Below, in pieces: positions 15,507 to 17,812 of a stretch of DNA of 17,812 nucleotides. The stretch lies in contig JAEWOM010000051.1 of the NCBI GenBank assembly GCA_023399675.1, forward strand, positions 1-17,812, written 5' to 3'. The notes beneath the pieces are model-generated. The model had not been told where the DNA came from. It was given only the letters and a program-made list of their open reading frames with translations, and searched no databases. The position numbers were made by a program, and so were the translations under genes. Positions within the stretch are counted from its first letter, which is position 1. Each line of letters begins with the position of its first letter. The stretch comes from Bacteroidota bacterium. GTDB lineage: Bacteria; Bacteroidota; Bacteroidia; Flavobacteriales; Weeksellaceae.

Positions 15507-17451
15507 GGGTATTCAGTTCTATATTGACGGATGTTCCCTGGTCTTTTGCAGACTGTATTTCCATTTTACCCTTCAGAAAATTAATCCTGTTTTTAAGGTT
15601 TTTTAAACCGAGCGATTTGAGTTTGTTCATTTCTGCTTCCAGGATGCCTTTTCCGTTGTCTTCAACCGTGATGTAAAATTCTTTTTCGCTTTGCGAACAC
15701 TGTACCAGAATATTGTTGGCTTCAGCATGTTTCACGGCATTATTCAGCAGTTCCTGCACGATTCTGTAAATATTGACCTGCAGATTCAAAGGTAAGTTTT
15801 TTTCGATATTAATGGACTGAAAATCAATTCTGAGATCATCTTTCATATAAAACTCGCAGAGATCTTTCAGCGCGATTTCCAGTCCGAAATTCAGCAAAGA
15901 TTCCGGCATCAGATTTCTGGCAACACGGCGCAGTTCGGAAACTGACGAATCGAGTTGATTAAGAATTTTGTGAAAACTTTCGTACTGGTTTTCCTCGAGG
16001 TTATTGCTGCTCCAGGTGGAAAGGTTGATTTTTACACCGGCAAGCATCCCTCCTAATCCGTCGTGCAGGTCTTTGGCAACGCGTTCTCGCTCTCTTTCTT
16101 CGCCGTCCAGAATTGCTTTGGTAACATTCAGTTCTTCAATCTGTTCTTTTTCCTTGAGTTGCTGACGCAGATTTATTTCGCGCTGTTCGGACAGTTTTTT
16201 CTTATTTCTGAAGAATACGAAAGTGAAAATTCCCGCTCCCAAAAACACCACCGCTGCAATGATTGATGCCCACATATATTGGTTTTTTCTGTTGATTTCC
16301 AGTTCTTTTACAGCCAGTTGCTTTTCCTTTTCAGCAGTACGGAATTTGGTTTCCATCATGAATGCTTTAGAATTCCTTTCATCAGCCAGCAGACTGTCGC
16401 TCAGAGCTTTAGTTTTAAACTGATGCTCGTATGCATTTTTATAGTCGTTGAGGTCTGCATAAATCTGGGACAATTCATGATGCACGATGCGCGCGTTATT
16501 ATGCCTGGACATGACATCCTCTCGTTGGATTACCGTTTTCAAAACTGCCAGCGCTACCTGCGGCCTGTTCAGATTTCTCAAGGTGAAGGCCTTTTGGTAA
16601 ACTAAATCGAAATAATCGTGCGGCATCAGGTAAGGCAAAGCCAGACCTTTGTTCAGTTGCTGCAGTGAGTTTTCGTAATCATTATGCAACTGAAAATATT
16701 TGGCATTAACCAGATAGAAAAAAGCGGCAAGTGGATTTTTCGGATTTCTTGTTATCATGGCTTCGGCCTTTTGCAGGTACTTTTTTGCGCTGGAACCATC
16801 ATTCAGATAAAGATAAGTCTGTGCAGCATTCACGTTTATTTCAACTTTCCGCTGCAGGATGTTGGAGTTTTCCGGTACTTTTTCAATGATTTGAAGCGCC
16901 TGATTGTAATATGAAATGGATTTTTCATATTGTTTTTTATTGTACATTTCGGCACCGATATCATTAAGATACTGCGCCTGCAGATCTTTTCTGCCGGCTT
17001 TCAAAGCCAAAGGAATCGATTTGTTTAAAATAAGCGAAATAAAACGGTCTGAATTGTCTTTAAATTGCTCCTGACTTGCATAGTTGTGCCAGGCCCTTGC
17101 CTGTAAGGTATAAGATTCTTTAGTCTGTTCTTTTTCTAAAATCCTGATTGACTTTTGGTAAAATGACTGCGCTTTTTCAACATCCGCACCGAAAAATTGC
17201 TGACCAAACATAAACTGCACTTTACCCTTAAGGTAGACGTTGTTTTCAGGGATTATTTTGTTTGCCTGCTTTATGTAGGTAATAGCTTCAACCGTATCGA
17301 AATCCGAGAGATGATTTGCCATATCCAAAAGCAAATCTGCTTTTCTTTCCGGATTTTTTTCTTTCTTTATCAGGGTTTCCAGGCTGTCCCGTTCCTGTGC
17401 TGCAAACACGCAGGAAAAAAGAAGAAACAGCAATTTCAGTATACTTTTCAT
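15496..17451 (-). CDS. TPR sensor histidine kinase (HisKA_3 / HATPase_c)
   Basis: The 651-residue protein has a signal peptide (MKSILKLLFLLFSCVFAAQ). A periplasmic sensor of TPR-like helix pairs spans about 35-350, with repeats such as YNKKQYEKSISYYNQALQII and YADLNDYKNAYEHQFKTKAL. A short coiled coil, one membrane segment (WASIIAAVVFLGAGIFTFVFF, about 394-414), a cytoplasmic coiled coil and a HisKA_3 dimerisation domain follow, with phospho-acceptor His463 in AKDLHDGLGGMLAG. The HATPase domain has N box IVQELLNNAVKHA, G1 DNGKGI and G2-like SLGLKNLKNRI. It should phosphorylate the NarL-type regulator whose gene overlaps its end by 11 bases. It starts 6 bases after the stop of a closely similar kinase gene, so the pair is a tandem duplication. 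The signal sensed is unknown; TPR sensors often bind peptides or proteins. Confidence 0.93.
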   Translation of the reverse strand: MKSILKLLFLLFSCVFAAQERDSLETLIKKEKNPERKADLLLDMANHLSDFDTVEAITYIKQANKIIPENNVYLKGKVQFMFGQQFFGADVEKAQSFYQKSIRILEKEQTKESYTLQARAWHNYASQEQFKDNSDRFISLILNKSIPLALKAGRKDLQAQYLNDIGAEMYNKKQYEKSISYYNQALQIIEKVPENSNILQRKVEINVNAAQTYLYLNDGSSAKKYLQKAEAMITRNPKNPLAAFFYLVNAKYFQLHNDYENSLQQLNKGLALPYLMPHDYFDLVYQKAFTLRNLNRPQVALAVLKTVIQREDVMSRHNNARIVHHELSQIYADLNDYKNAYEHQFKTKALSDSLLADERNSKAFMMETKFRTAEKEKQLAVKELEINRKNQYMWASIIAAVVFLGAGIFTFVFFRNKKKLSEQREINLRQQLKEKEQIEELNVTKAILDGEERERERVAKDLHDGLGGMLAGVKINLSTWSSNNLEENQYESFHKILNQLDSSVSELRRVARNLMPESLLNFGLEIALKDLCEFYMKDDLRIDFQSINIEKNLPLNLQVNIYRIVQELLNNAVKHAEANNILVQCSQSEKEFYITVEDNGKGILEAEMNKLKSLGLKNLKNRINFLKGKMEIQSAKDQGTSVNIELNTHVA

Positions 17452-17457
17452 TTTTTA

Positions 17458-17812
17458 CTACGCCACGGCGCTTGTTTTAATTTCAATATTTACGGTTGTT
17501 CCTTCGTCCTTTGCGGTCTGAATTTCCATTTTTCCACGCAGAAAATCAATCCTGTTCCGCAGATTTTTCAGTCCGAGACTCTTCATTTTGTCCATCTTGT
17601 TTTCCATGATTCCTTTGCCGTTGTCTTCTACCGTGATGAAAAAGTCTTCTTCGCTTTGGGAGCACTGCACCAGAATACTGTCGGCATCAGAGTGTTTTAC
17701 GGCGTTGTTCAGCAGTTCCTGAACGATTCTGTATATGTTGACCTGCAGATTCAAAGGCAGACTTCTTTCAATATTGATTGCCTGAAAATCTATATGAAGA
17801 TCGTCTTTCATA
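17458..17812 (-). CDS. Second TPR-type sensor histidine kinase, C-terminal part (gene enters from the right edge)
   Basis: Only the last 117 or so codons lie in the window, ending in TAG at 17460-17458. They cover the HATPase domain: YRIVQELLNNAVKHSDADS (N box), TVEDNGKGIMENKMDKM (G1) and SLGLKNLRNRIDFLRGKM (G2 region). The stretch matches residues 536-651 of the neighbouring kinase almost end to end, with roughly 80 percent identical residues by eye and most differences in surface positions. The apparent Met at the edge is an internal residue, as the same MKDDL is internal in the neighbour, so it is not a start codon. The next kinase begins 6 bases downstream. Whether it has its own regulator cannot be seen. 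Confidence 0.9.
   Translation of the reverse strand, partial: MKDDLHIDFQAINIERSLPLNLQVNIYRIVQELLNNAVKHSDADSILVQCSQSEEDFFITVEDNGKGIMENKMDKMKSLGLKNLRNRIDFLRGKMEIQTAKDEGTTVNIEIKTSAVA

Noticed and set aside
17458..17811. Small 117-residue ATPase-only protein
   Set aside because: Its first Met aligns with an internal Met of the neighbouring kinase and the frame is open to the window edge, so it is the end of a longer kinase.
1..17812. Phage, IS element, CRISPR array, tRNA or rRNA
   Set aside because: No transposase, integrase, phage structural gene, regularly spaced repeats or tRNA-like cloverleaf was recognised on either strand.

Overview
The window looks like chromosomal DNA of a flavobacterium in the Chryseobacterium/Kaistella/Epilithonimonas group (Weeksellaceae, Bacteroidota). 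The evidence is a type IX secretion (T9SS) C-terminal sorting domain, TPR-containing two-component sensors with MKK-type signal peptides, a LytTR response regulator, lipoproteins, AT-rich start regions without clear Shine-Dalgarno sites, and promoters of the Bacteroidota TTG-N20-TAnnTTTG type. The genus is inferred from style, not proven. Every gene I can support lies on the minus strand, so the reading order runs from high to low coordinates. No rRNA, tRNA, IS element, CRISPR array or phage gene was seen.

Region A (17812-14874) is a sensory array. The end of one TPR histidine kinase is followed 6 bases later by a second, closely similar and complete TPR histidine kinase, then by a NarL/LuxR response regulator. 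Region B (14873-14444) is a 430-base non-coding stretch with inverted repeats. Region C (14443-10042) is a two-gene peptidase cassette. Its first gene is a 912-residue two-headed serine protease, with a V8/trypsin-like domain fused to a subtilisin domain and currently interrupted by a one-base frameshift. Its second gene is a 549-residue M19 dipeptidase-like metallohydrolase. Neither has a visible signal peptide. Region D (9998-9753) is a headless copy of the response regulator's DNA-binding domain, so the cassette is bracketed by direct repeats of the regulator 3' end.

Region E (9670-8408) is a secreted propeller-repeat protein with a T9SS tail, broken by an in-frame TAA. Next come a DUF2911 protein (8335-7721), a pair made of a membrane-anchored unknown and a DUF1266 protein (7515-6073), and a Thr-rich lipoprotein (6022-5609). 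Region F (5505-2715) is a translationally coupled operon of LytTR response regulator, LytS-type TPR kinase and small lipoprotein; the kinase carries an in-frame TAG. The window ends with an outer-membrane beta-barrel protein (2563-2000), an O6-alkylguanine-DNA alkyltransferase (1843-1193), a fructosamine-kinase-family protein (1121-267) and the start of a GNAT acetyltransferase (248-1).

Two things stand out. The fused S1-S8 protease plus M19 hydrolase beside a duplicated sensor array is the best candidate for an uncharacterised system, perhaps a regulated intracellular proteolysis module. Also, three long genes each carry one apparently single-base lesion and a fourth locus is a gene remnant, which points either to real decay of accessory genes in this strain or to assembly error.
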